Origin: Oscillospiraceae bacterium NTUH-002-81
GTDB taxonomy: Bacteria > Bacillota > Clostridia > Lachnospirales > Lachnospiraceae
Direction of reading: 5' to 3'
DNA: 64,000 bases
NCBI GenBank assembly: GCA_032620915.1
Contig: CP136052.1
Span: 465,001-529,000 of the forward strand
Shown in pieces: positions 8,114-16,163 of the stretch. A model generated the notes under the pieces. That model saw only the letters and a list, made by a program, of their open reading frames with translations. It was not told where the DNA came from and searched no databases. The first letter of the stretch is position 1. Every line of letters begins with the position of its first letter. The position numbers were made by a program, and so were the translations under genes.

Positions 8114-9910
8114 TTATTTCCAGATATTCATGTCTGACAAGATAGACATGGTTATTTCAGTTGCGTTGCCTCCGGTAGCATCGCTGTCTGCACTAATGTT
8201 GGTGGCAAAAAAGTATGTATTATCTGCAGTTTCGATATAACCGATGAACCATCCGTTTACATCCTGTCCATTAACACGGCCAGTTCCGGTCTTTCCGTAG
8301 AATGTTCCGGCATCGGAAGCTGAAAGGCAGATGGCATCTTTTACTGCATTGATATTTTCAGGGGCGAAGCCGAAACTGTTATTCTGCAGCTTGGTTAAAA
8401 GTTCGACCTGTTCTATTGGAGAGATTTCCAAGGAGGATTCCATCCAATAAGAGGAGAAATCGCCACTCATGTTTTCGTTACCATATCCGATTTCTTGAAC
8501 ATAGCTGTAAACGTCAGAGGCTCCAAGCCGTTCATCTACTGCTTGAAAATACCAATTCACAGAGGAGTTCATTGCAGACTGTAAGGTCTGATCTGCGTTC
8601 CATGCTTCAAATGGATAGGTTTCTCCATTCCATGCAATGAACGAATTTTCCGGTGTAATGACGCCTTCTTCCAATCCGAACAAAGCATCGTATATCTTGT
8701 AGGTGGAGTTTGGAGCAACCCGTAAGGTGGCATGCTCCATGTCATGTATACTCCATGCATCGTTTTCCAAATCGTATAAAACAAAGCTGCCTTCGTATTC
8801 TCCGAAGTATGTGGAGAGGTCTACATAGGAAATATTCTCAGAAGAGGAATCCCATTGGTAGTGGCTTCCATCTGCTGCGTATGTAGAAATAAAAGGTGCG
8901 AATCCAAGGAGAAGGACAGCAGTCAACATGAATGCAGTCATACCTTTTACTCTTTTTATAAATGTCGGCTTCTCATAAGATGCAATGTTGATAATTCTCC
9001 GTTTCATCTGCTTCATGTTTCCACCAAGACCGGCGGCAAACGGAAATGGAGTAAGTGAAATCTTTTCCGCAAAATTGATCAGTGTATTACCATAATCTGC
9101 ATAATCATCCTCCTCAAGCATCTTTAAAACAGAGGTGTCACAGGCAACCTCTCTGTCATTGCGCATTTCTTTTAGAGCATACCAGACAAGAGGATTGAAC
9201 CAATATATTACTCCGGCAAAGTTCATTAGATAGTTGGCAATAGCATCTTTGTGCTTATAGTGCTGTAGCTCGTGTAACAGCATGTATCGCATGTCCGATT
9301 CGTTATAATCTGAGATGAGATGAATCGGCAGATAAATACAAGGTTTCAAAAGCCCCACAATAATCGGAGATTTCAAAAATGCAGTACTGTAAACATGGAT
9401 ATTTCTGTTAATTCCCATTTCTTTCATACATCGATGATATAGTTTTCGGACTTCCGGGTTTTGAAGGGGAAGTGCAGATTTTTTCAAGTTCTGTAAGCGG
9501 ATAGAGGATTTGATTATCAATATAATCATTGCAAGGATGCCTACAAGCCATATTCCAAATAGTATGTATCCGATGCTGGATGGAGTCTCACTATTTACCG
9601 AAAGGGCAAAGTCATTCATCCAGTCTGCATTTCCGGCTGGATTGATCCCAACAGCTTCTCCTATGGCGGTTCTGGTGCCAGAAGTAGGAGAACTTTTCAG
9701 GCTACTGAGCCACGAGAGGATTTGCGGAAACCCAATGAAACGGAACGGTATAAAAGGAACTACCAACAATCCAAGTAGCAGGAACCACAGATTATACTGC
9801 ATCCGGCTGGATAGGTTGCCTTTGAATATCCGCTTGGCTATCAAAAGAATTCCGATGATACCGCTGATAAATACATTGCATATTAAAAAGCGTATCATAA
9901 AATCAGCCAT
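8114..9910 (-). CDS. blaR1: BlaR1-family beta-lactam sensor-transducer metalloprotease
   Basis: An integral membrane receptor of 598 residues. The N-terminal part has several transmembrane helices and an M56 zinc protease motif HELQH (His213 to His217). The C-terminal extracellular domain resembles a class D beta-lactamase or penicillin sensor, with STYK (Ser402, Lys405) and KTG (540). In the known family, acylation of the sensor serine by a beta-lactam activates the protease, which leads to loss of BlaI. The gene begins one base after the blaI stop, so the two are translationally coupled. All the family's catalytic landmarks are present, so it looks functional. Confidence 0.93.
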   Translation of the reverse strand: MADFMIRFLICNVFISGIIGILLIAKRIFKGNLSSRMQYNLWFLLLGLLVVPFIPFRFIGFPQILSWLSSLKSSPTSGTRTAIGEAVGINPAGNADWMNDFALSVNSETPSSIGYILFGIWLVGILAMIILIIKSSIRLQNLKKSALPLQNPEVRKLYHRCMKEMGINRNIHVYSTAFLKSPIIVGLLKPCIYLPIHLISDYNESDMRYMLLHELQHYKHKDAIANYLMNFAGVIYWFNPLVWYALKEMRNDREVACDTSVLKMLEEDDYADYGNTLINFAEKISLTPFPFAAGLGGNMKQMKRRIINIASYEKPTFIKRVKGMTAFMLTAVLLLGFAPFISTYAADGSHYQWDSSSENISYVDLSTYFGEYEGSFVLYDLENDAWSIHDMEHATLRVAPNSTYKIYDALFGLEEGVITPENSFIAWNGETYPFEAWNADQTLQSAMNSSVNWYFQAVDERLGASDVYSYVQEIGYGNENMSGDFSSYWMESSLEISPIEQVELLTKLQNNSFGFAPENINAVKDAICLSASDAGTFYGKTGTGRVNGQDVNGWFIGYIETADNTYFFATNISADSDATGGNATEITMSILSDMNIWK

Positions 9911-9911
9911 G

Positions 9912-10298
9912 TTAATTACCTCCTTTTTTTGACCTCTTGGAAAGAAGAGAGCGGAGAGTGTCTATTTCCGTTTCGGACAGTCTGTCATTTTCTATATATG
10001 CAGACAGCATGGCAGTGATGTCCCCATCGTAGTATCGTTCTAGAAAAGAGTTACTTTCCTGACCGATGTATTCACTTTCTTTCACAACTGGAGTGTAAAC
10101 AAACACCCGACTTTGTTTTTCATAAGTCAGAACGCCCTTGTTCACTAGACGTTTAATTAGAGTTTGTATTGTTTTTGGACTCCAGCTCGTAGTCTGTAAT
10201 AATTTATCAGTTATTTCATTGGTGCTGATCGGCGCATGTTTCCATACGATTTTCATAACTTCAAATTCAGCTTCAGAAATCTGTGGTAAATCGCTCAT
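9912..10298 (-). CDS. blaI: BlaI/MecI-family transcriptional repressor
   Basis: A 128-residue winged-helix repressor, the usual family length. It starts with the family's SEAEFEVMKIVW helix, followed by the recognition region SPKTIQTLIKRLVNKGVL and a C-terminal dimerisation segment. It has an AAGGAGG ribosome binding site and lies just upstream of blaR1 under a consensus promoter carrying the TTAC-N4-GTAA box, so autorepression is expected. The same box precedes the PBP operon, so BlaI is the likely master repressor of the module. Confidence 0.95.
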   Translation of the reverse strand: MSDLPQISEAEFEVMKIVWKHAPISTNEITDKLLQTTSWSPKTIQTLIKRLVNKGVLTYEKQSRVFVYTPVVKESEYIGQESNSFLERYYDGDITAMLSAYIENDRLSETEIDTLRSLLSKRSKKGGN

Positions 10299-10317
10299 TT
10301 CAAATCCCTCCTTAAAT

Positions 10318-10366
10318 CTTACGGCTGTAATAAAAATATTATAGATGTTATTTGTGTAGTTGTCAA
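10318..10366 (-). promoter_or_regulatory. blaI-blaR1 promoter and BlaI operators
   Basis: On the minus strand TTGACA (complement of 10361-10366) and TATAAT (complement of 10338-10343) are 17 bases apart, an ideal sigma-A promoter. CTTAC-GGCT-GTAAT (10318-10331) lies just downstream, and a weaker TTAT-AGAT-GTTA (10339-10350) overlaps the -10. Confidence 0.85.
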
Positions 10367-10382
10367 TTTAAGAGAAAATAGA

Positions 10383-10432
10383 TTGACTTGAAATCTTACT
10401 TATGTAATAATTAAAATATTACATAAGTAAGA
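10383..10432 (+). promoter_or_regulatory. Orphan BlaI-type promoter with paired operators
   Basis: TTGACT (10383-10388), a 17-base spacer and AATAAT (10406-10411) form a rightward promoter. It is covered by a perfect 16-bp inverted repeat (10394-10409 and 10417-10432). Each arm contains a complete box: CTTAC-TTAT-GTAAT and ATTAC-ATAA-GTAAG, with centres 23 bp apart, about two helical turns. It fires toward a nine-codon reading frame that ends at the edge of the mobile element. Confidence 0.7.
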
Positions 10433-10455
10433 ATTAAAAAAGGAGTGGAATCAGG

Positions 10456-10485
10456 ATGATTGAAATTGTAAATAAAGTGCTTTGA
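10456..10485 (+). pseudogene. Nine-codon stub after the orphan BlaI promoter
   Basis: The reading frame MIEIVNKVL is preceded by AAGGAGTGG and follows the BlaI-type promoter. It stops just before the terminator that closes the neighbouring element. It may be the truncated 5' end of a lost BlaI-regulated gene, or a leader peptide. The stub is too short to identify. Confidence 0.35.
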
Positions 10486-10488
10486 AAA

Positions 10489-10530
10489 TAAGAAAACCAA
10501 TAGATTCACAAGGAGTCTATTGGTTTTCTT
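10489..10530. terminator. Terminator of the XRE regulator gene
   Basis: A perfect stem AAGAAAACCAATAGA / TCTATTGGTTTTCTT flanks an 11-base loop. It overlaps the end of the leftward XRE gene. Confidence 0.8.
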
Positions 10531-10879
10531 ACAGAGTTGGATGGTCTTGCTTACGCAGCAAATCAAGCAGGTAACGAACCATAGGTAATAAATCAGCAGC
10601 TTCCTGTTCCGTGCAGTCATTCAGTAGGGTTAGGAGCTTCTGGAGATTTGGTTGTTGGTTTGTGCTGGCTGGATAGAAAATCTTATTGGCTGGTATCTTC
10701 AAATATGTAATTAAAGGATGCAACTTTTCAAATTTTGGATTACCACGTCCGGCTTCAATATTAAGTATAGTGCGTGTATCCAGATTGAGAGTTTCAGCCA
10801 ATTTTTCCTGTGAAAGTCCGAGTTCTGTGCGGGCTTCACGCACTGCGATGGCAAGAGCCTGTTTCATATTATCCTGCAT
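10529..10879 (-). CDS. XRE-family helix-turn-helix regulator
   Basis: A 116-residue cytoplasmic DNA-binding protein. Residues about 8-65 form a Cro/C1-type helix-turn-helix (LGLSQEKLAETLNLDTRTILNIEAG). The C-terminal half is short, helical and leucine-rich and probably dimerises. GAGGTGA precedes the ATG. It is the last gene at the left side of the mobilisation genes and probably controls the element. Direct copies of a CATATTATCCTGC stretch at its start and just upstream (about 10866-10922) may be part of its operator. Confidence 0.8.
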   Translation of the reverse strand: MQDNMKQALAIAVREARTELGLSQEKLAETLNLDTRTILNIEAGRGNPKFEKLHPLITYLKIPANKIFYPASTNQQPNLQKLLTLLNDCTEQEAADLLPMVRYLLDLLRKQDHPTL

Positions 10880-11099
10880 TATAATTCACCTCGATAGTAG
10901 TTTACATTACATATTATCCTGCGTGAATTACAACAAAATACACTATAAATATGGAGCACAATACATGAATGGGAAATGTAGAAAAATACACAAGAAAAGA
11001 ATATTGAGTAGAATTGTGGCAGAGGCTTACTACACATATCAAGGTGTATCGCAAAGAAGTAAAAAACTTCAATGCGGTACACCTTTTTTAATGGGGAAA
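10880..11099. other. Intergenic stretch between the relaxase and XRE genes
   Basis: AT-rich, 220 bases. The only clear structure is a rightward terminator-like hairpin at 11041-11079 (AAGGTGTA...TACACCTTTTTT with an inner GAAGT/ACTTC stem). A possible 57-codon reading frame crosses it but has no family resemblance and is not called. Confidence 0.5.
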
Positions 11100-12504
11100 T
11101 CAGAGCATGGTGGAGTCCTTTTCCAGCTTGCGGTTTAAGGTCTGTTCCTGTCCCGGAGTCCGGTCAAGATACTGGTTCAGATTATCCAGTTTTCGGTTGA
11201 GAGCCTGTATGTCTTTTTCAGCAGATTTATAGGTTTTCTGCAAGGCTTCTTTCTTGGCATACAGAGCATTGTAATCATTACGAAACTTATCAATATCAAA
11301 ATGTTTTAAGCTGATTCCAAAGCGTTTCAGCATATTTTCTGCACCGTCATGGAGCAGGAGTTCTGTTTCATGGTGGCGGAGATAAGCATCAGGGTCTTTC
11401 GATTTCTGGTAACGGATGTGATAGATATGATTGCTCTGATATTGTTCAGCGTATTTCAATATCTGTCCTAAATCCTTTAGCTGACGTTCTGTTTCCACAA
11501 GACTGTTCCGTGCGGTTTTTGCAAGAACAGACTTACTTTCAATCTGTTTTTCAAGCTCGATGATAGAACCTGCTTTACTGTAACTGCTGGCAGCGATTTT
11601 GAGATTTTCAATCGCTGCCCAATGCTGCAGACCGGGGCTTTGCGTGAACTTTTCTTCCGAGGTGTCAATGAGCGTTCGGGAAGAATAATCCTTGATAAGA
11701 GGTTTCTTTCGGGCAGGGAATGGGACACGTTTTTGTGTCTGTGCTAAAGCCTTTGTTTCTACCCGTTCCTTAATCCGTTCTTTGGTGTATTCTGCCCCCA
11801 AAGACTTTAAGCTGCCACGGACAAAATGCTCCCGGTCAAGGGGGCGGAAGGAAATGTACTTTTAAGGCGTTTTCTCCAATGGTTTCGCCTTTGATTTCAT
11901 AACCTTTTGCCCGTATCAGCTCCATGCACTGTTCATATGTATCAGCGTTTTGAATTGCTTCATCAATGTCTAGCTTGAGCTTGATTTTCCACGAGGTGCC
12001 ATTTCTGCCGGATGTCCATTCTTTATAACTTTTACCACGCTGGTTTGTGGGAGAAATGACGGATAACTGATGCTTGGAACACAGCTCATCATTCAGGCGG
12101 CGAATGTGGTAGTAGGTCTGTTTACAGTCATGATATTTTTCGTGATTCACATTATCTGCGGCACAGAAAATGATGTGGTTGTGAACGTGACCTTTATCAA
12201 TATGAGTGGAAACGATATAAGAAAATTTCCCCTCTAACAGCTTGTCGGCAAGCTCCACACCGATCTGATGTGCTTCCTTATAAGATACCTCTCCCGGAGC
12301 GAAAGCCTGTATCAGATGAAAGGCTTTGTTGGGGTCTGCCTGATTTGTTTTTGACAGAGCAAATTTGAAGTCAAAGGCAGCGGTTTCAGGACTGCATCCG
12401 AAGGAAGAAATGAGAATACTTTCATCTGTTTTTTGGGAATTACAGATATAGTTTACTGCCTTATGGACGGTTGCCTGGATAGCATGGATTTTTGTGATTG
12501 CCAT
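11100..12504 (-). CDS. MobP-type relaxase (one-base frameshift in assembly)
   Basis: A DNA relaxase that would nick oriT and lead single-strand transfer of the element. The N-terminal part (12504 down to about 11840) has the relaxase fold and the metal-binding triad HVHNH (His106, 108, 110). The remaining about 245 residues are coiled-coil-rich. The frame breaks in a run of five G (11840-11844; C on the coding strand). Removing one base joins the halves through FLPPLDREHFVRGSLKSLG and gives a 467-residue protein, a whole number of codons. Similar one-base homopolymer changes break eight other genes here, so a sequencing error is more likely than a real pseudogene. It overlaps mobC, as is usual for such pairs. 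Confidence 0.85.
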
Positions 12505-12794
12505 ACCTGTTTCATCAGCTCCTTTACTTCGTTTACATCGGCTTTATAGACATTGCCAGTAGCATTCATCCGCTTGGCAATCTGGTTCAGATTATTGCCG
12601 ATACGGGCGAGCGTGGTGTTGTATTCCCGCAGGTGTTCGTAGTTTACATCGTAGACATAGCCATACAAAATCAGATGCCGAATAAATGCGGATTTGCTCT
12701 TCATGCCGGAGGCTTTCCATTTCTGATCTAAGATGTATTGCTCGTCATCGCTGAGATAGATTTTAAGTTCATTTTGTCTTTCTCGGTTTGCCAT
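12453..12794 (-). CDS. mobC: MobC-like mobilisation accessory protein
   Basis: A 113-residue protein with a ribbon-helix-helix-like N-terminus (LKIYLSDDEQYILDQKW) and the MobC family segment LARIGNNLNQIAKRMNATG. MobC proteins help the relaxase open the origin of transfer. The start at 12794 (MANRERQNEL) is chosen because the family begins there; the open frame extends upstream without homology. It overlaps the relaxase start by 52 bases, so the two are cotranscribed. Confidence 0.85.
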   Translation of the reverse strand: MANRERQNELKIYLSDDEQYILDQKWKASGMKSKSAFIRHLILYGYVYDVNYEHLREYNTTLARIGNNLNQIAKRMNATGNVYKADVNEVKELMKQVWQSQKSMLSRQPSIRQ

Positions 12795-13345
12795 TGCAGT
12801 ATCAGTCCTTTCCTTATTTATATAAAAGATTTTCAAATATGCCGTAGCCGGCGGTTGTTTTTTGCTTTTAGGGGGACAGGGGGATATGCCCCATGCAAGC
12901 CAATTTCTGCAAGTTTTCGCTTGGTAGAAACTTGCGGAAATGGTGCCTGTGAGGGAACACAGGCAGTGCTTGCTATTCTTCTGCAAATTACCCGTAGGGA
13001 ATTTGCGTGTTGCGTGAGTATAGGCGAGCGGTTTGCAACACAGTAGGGTGTTACCGCCCTTGTTATGGATAGCGTTGATAATTCGACTTTGCAGTTGGGC
13101 AGAAGCAATAAAAAAACTGCCACGGTTCATAAGGGCATTGATTGCCCGTAAAAACTCCATAGCAGTTTGTGTGACTTTTTATGATTTTTGATTCTATCCA
13201 TAATGATTTTATCAATGGGAAAAGGGAAAGTCAATGGCTGGAGAGAGATAAAAGATTTACAGAGAAATTTAGGGGAATAAGCAAAGATACTGCATATTCT
13301 GCATTTAAAATTAGAATTGGAAAACCAGAAGAGAGGGGGTGAAGC
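12795..13345. other. Non-coding region with three hairpins, candidate oriT
   Basis: 550 bases without a convincing gene. Three hairpins follow one another: TTTCTGCAAGTTT/AAACTTGCGGAAA (12904-12940), GCCTGTG/CACAGGC (12945-12964) and GCAAATTACCC/GGGAATTTGC (12983-13006). A short AGGG...CCCT dyad follows near 13045-13060. Hairpins just upstream of mobC are where an origin of transfer would be expected. No nick site could be assigned. Confidence 0.45.
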
Positions 13346-13675
13346 ATGAATACCGTACATCGTAGAACGGAAATAATCAATATTCTTATTATCAGACGAC
13401 ATACAACAGCGAATGAATTGGCACAGGAATTTGGCGTTTCCATTCGCACGATACAGTATGATATTCAGGCTTTAACTCCGGTTTATCCGATTTATACAAA
13501 ACAGGGAGAGAACGGAGGAATTTTTATAAGAGAGGATTACAAGCCTTATGCCAATTCGCTGACACCTATGGAAGTAGCTGCCTTGCATGAATTATATGAT
13601 TGGACGGAGGGCATACATAAAAAAGTTTTATTTCAAGTCCTAAGAAAATATGGACCGGATAAATTACAACTTTGA
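13346..13675 (+). CDS. DeoR/HTH_11-type DNA-binding protein
   Basis: A 109-residue protein. The first about 55 residues form a winged helix of the HTH_11/DeoR kind (TANELAQEFGVSIRTIQYDIQAL), followed by a glycine-containing wing (KQGENGGIFI). It lacks the sugar-binding or WYL domain of full-length relatives, so it is either a compact regulator of the element or a C-terminally shortened one. AGAGGGGGTGAAGC precedes the ATG. It is transcribed away from mobC and ends at a terminator. Confidence 0.75.
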   Translation: MNTVHRRTEIINILIIRRHTTANELAQEFGVSIRTIQYDIQALTPVYPIYTKQGENGGIFIREDYKPYANSLTPMEVAALHELYDWTEGIHKKVLFQVLRKYGPDKLQL

Positions 13676-13690
13676 TCTTGTCATTCTGAT

Positions 13691-13750
13691 AAAGCACATA
13701 ATTTTTACAGAACCGTTCATAGCAGACGGAAGTGTGCTTATGTGCTTTTT
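13691..13750 (+). terminator. Terminator after the HTH_11 gene
   Basis: The arms AAAGCACATAA (13691-13701) and TTATGTGCTTT (13738-13748) are perfect complements, followed by T residues. The loop is 36 bases. Confidence 0.75.
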
Positions 13751-14216
13751 AGGCTGACAATTTCAGCTTTGATTTTATCCAAAATGCAGACGATGTCTGC
13801 GATTGTACCTTGACAATTTCATAAACCAATGCGTACAGGACGTGTGGAATATGTGGAGCCGCTTTGAGGATACGCCATAAGACACCTGCTTTTGCCTTTG
13901 GCAGAGGTGGATACGAAGGAATATTGAAAGCAGATATTGAAGTTAAGGTGTGGAGCGAGAAATATCCGGCATAAATGTGTAGCAGTTACACGGAGGCGTT
14001 GATACATATTTTTGATAATGATACTTCCGGCTTAGTCCGGTCAGATAAGATGACGGTGCGATACCGATGTGGGTAGTGTAATGAGCTGCCACCTGTACGG
14101 ATTTTTTAATATCTTCCAATAAAAGCATATTTGTTTGTTAAGTATGTTTTTATTGGCAGATATGCCATAACCATAGCAAGAGAAAAAGAACACACTTTGA
14201 AAAGGTAGGTGGAAGA
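13751..14216. other. Non-coding stretch upstream of the excisionase-like gene
   Basis: About 465 bases with stop codons in all frames. Short patches read like protein, such as RTGRVEYVEPL near 13830, but they do not continue. This could be a gene remnant or a regulatory leader. I cannot assign a function. Confidence 0.4.
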
Positions 14217-14399
14217 ATGCAGGCAAAAGTGAACACAAAAAATTTTATAAGGTATGACGAGGGTGCGGAGAGGTATTCTATGAGTAAACACAGCTTTATG
14301 AAATTGGCACAGGATGCTCGTGCTGTTTATAAAATTAACCGTATCACATTGGTAAACGTGAAGATTTTTGAGGAGTATTTGGAATCTTTTCGGGCGTAG
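14217..14399 (+). CDS. Small excisionase-like protein (DUF6462-like)
   Basis: A 60-residue protein with a MerR/Xis-like layout. The motif RYDEGAERYSMSKHSFMKLAQDARAVYKINRITLVNVKIFEEYL is the type seen in small proteins encoded beside Tn916-type integrases. It probably helps direct excision of the element. The family name is from memory. It is preceded by GGTAGGTGGAAGA and lies 107 bases upstream of the ribbon-helix-helix gene. Confidence 0.7.
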   Translation: MQAKVNTKNFIRYDEGAERYSMSKHSFMKLAQDARAVYKINRITLVNVKIFEEYLESFRA

Positions 14400-14429
14400 A
14401 CATGATAAGAAAGAGGAAAACGAATTATT

Positions 14430-14474
14430 GTATATCAAAAAGTATTTGACTTTTTGATATACAAGTAGTAAAAT
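14430..14474 (+). promoter_or_regulatory. Promoter overlapped by a perfect 14-bp dyad
   Basis: TTGACT (14446-14451), a 17-base spacer and TAAAAT (14469-14474) form a promoter for the next gene. A perfect inverted repeat GTATATCAAAAAGT / ACTTTTTGATATAC (14430-14443, 14449-14462) covers the -35. The likely ligand is the ribbon-helix-helix protein encoded immediately downstream. Confidence 0.75.
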
Positions 14475-14506
14475 GAAGTCAGGTTATGAAAGGCAGGTGT
14501 TGACGG

Positions 14507-14689
14507 ATGGCAAGAATGGGTAGACCTAAGTTAGAAAATCCGAGAAGTGAAGGTGTATTCATCCGTCTTACAAAAGATGAGCATACAGATATAACAGAGT
14601 ATGCCAGCTCTCATGATCTGACCATAACACAGACGCTTGTTCAAGGATTTAGAAAGCTGCAAGAGCAGGATAATACCGAGAATGAGTAA
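14507..14689 (+). CDS. Ribbon-helix-helix (CopG-like) regulator
   Basis: A 60-residue protein with the pattern GVFIRLTKDEHTDITEYASSHDLTITQTLVQGF, a beta strand followed by two helices as in CopG/Arc repressors. The basic N-terminus (MARMGRPKLENPR) is common in this class. It follows a promoter covered by a perfect dyad, which suggests autoregulation. It precedes the integrase gene by 46 bases, so it may control integrase expression. Confidence 0.75.
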   Translation: MARMGRPKLENPRSEGVFIRLTKDEHTDITEYASSHDLTITQTLVQGFRKLQEQDNTENE

Positions 14690-14735
14690 TGGCATTTGTG
14701 ACCTCTTTCTTATATTGAGAGGAAGGTGGTACATA

Positions 14736-15969
14736 ATGTCAATGTCGAGAAAAAGATTCAAAAGGCAGAGTATTAAGGAAAGGCGAAAGTCAGAGGAAAA
14801 ACGACGGAAGGTATATCTACCAGTACACCGATTCGACAGGTAAAAGGCGGGTCGTTTATTCAAATGACCTGTTGGAGTTAAGGGAAAAGGAAAAAGAACT
14901 TGTTCGCAATCAGTTGGACGGTCTTGAAAGCTATTGCAGTGGAAAGACAACTTTGAACTATGCATTTGACAGGTATATTTCAACGAAGTATGATTTGAAA
15001 GAACACACACGGGTAAATTATAAGTATATGTATAACCGTTTTGTCAGAGATACTTTTGGAAAAAGAATCATCAATGATATAAAGTATTCTGATGTGAAAT
15101 TCTTTTATTGTTCGTTGATGAACATATTGGGGTTACAGGTGAATACATTGGATAATATTCATACGATTCTGCACCCAACCTTTCAGATGGCAGTTAGGGA
15201 CAATGTGATACGCAATAATCCGGCAAGCGGTGTAATGGCAGAAATCAAAAAGGCGAATGGAAAGAATAAGGGCATAAGACACGCACTTACATTGGAACAG
15301 CAGAGAGCATTTTTGAATTATGTATCGAACAGTCCTGTGTATTGCCATTGGTTGCCACTGTTTACAGCACTTTTTGGAACGGGATGTCGCATAGGAGAAA
15401 TGATAGGGCTGCGTTGGGAAGATTTGGATTATGAGAATAAAACCATTAGTATAAACCATGCGGCTATCTATCGAGTAATGGAGAATGGAAAGAGTGAATT
15501 TCATATTTCTTCGCCAAAGACAGAAGCCGGGATTCGTACTATTCCGATGATGCAGGCTGTAGAACAGGCATTTAAGGATGAATACGAAGCACAGAAAGAA
15601 ACCGGTTTTAATGTGCAAGTGGTTGATGGTATGAGTGGGTTTATCTTTTGCAATAAAGACGGAATTATCCATAAACCCAGCGTAATCAACAGTGCAATCA
15701 AAAGAATTTACGAAGCCTACAATGCCGAAGAAATTATTAAGGCAAAACGGGAGAGCAGACGCCCGGTATTGATTCCTCATTTTTCGTGTCATCATATCCG
15801 ACACACATTTTGCACCAGATTTTGTGAAAATGAAAGAAATCTGAAAGTGATTCAAAGTATTATGGGTCATGCAAATATTGAAACAACGATGGATATTTAT
15901 GCGGAAGCAACAGATGTGAAGAAAAAGGAAGCAATTAAAGCTCTGGAAAATAATAGTGATATATTTTAG
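14736..15969 (+). CDS. int: Tn916-type tyrosine integrase (one-base frameshift in assembly)
   Basis: A site-specific recombinase of the element. The C-terminal catalytic domain shows the Arg motif (GTGCRIGEMIGLRWED), HHIRHTF and the final MGHANIETTMDIYAEAT carrying the Tyr nucleophile. A SAM-like core-binding domain precedes it. The N-terminal arm-binding domain is intact in sequence but out of frame: MSMSRK at 14736 breaks at a run of five A (14750-14754). Removing one A gives MSMSRKDSKGRVLRKGESQ and a 410-residue protein, the family's usual length. An A-AAA-AAG slippery site is absent and the shift needed is +1, so programmed frameshifting is not favoured. GAGAGGAAGG precedes the start. Confidence 0.87.
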
Positions 15970-16163
15970 GAAGAAGTCCTTGCAAGGGGACGATTTCCAA
16001 GACAAACCTGACATCAAAAAAGTCAGAATACATCAAAATGACATTAGTTTGTTGGATTTTGGTGGACAAATATGGACTGGCGATATATAATGAAAATCGT
16101 GTAAAAAAGCGTTTATCAACTTATTTGGACTGTGGTGGATTAGCTTCGGTTATATTCCCGACC
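15970..16163. other. Junction between integrase and metG remnant (probable attachment-site region)
   Basis: 194 AT-rich bases follow the integrase stop, with GACATCAAAAAAGTCAGAATACATCAAAATGACATT-like short repeats of ACATCAAAA (near 16010 and 16030). Composition then changes sharply at about 16160 to the GC-rich metG fragment. The element end and attachment site should lie here, but no core repeat can be verified without the other end. Confidence 0.5.

Noticed and set aside
10456..10485. A leader peptide regulating a downstream gene through attenuation
   Set aside because: No same-strand gene follows; the next structure is the terminator of an opposing gene. A truncated gene start is more likely.
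10686..11138. Plus-strand frame across the XRE gene start and the following gap
   Set aside because: Most of it is antisense to the XRE gene, and the remaining 57 codons show no family resemblance.
12453..13160. A 235-residue MobC starting at 13160
   Set aside because: The upstream 122 residues have no homology and cross the hairpin region. Family homology begins at 12794.
14736..14871. Programmed ribosomal frameshift in the integrase
   Set aside because: The run is only five A, the shift needed is +1 rather than -1, and eleven other homopolymer breaks in unrelated genes make a sequencing error more likely.
16038..16163. N-terminal extension of the metG fragment as native synthetase sequence
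   Set aside because: It is AT-rich and shows no synthetase motifs. It is probably element sequence that happens to stay in frame.
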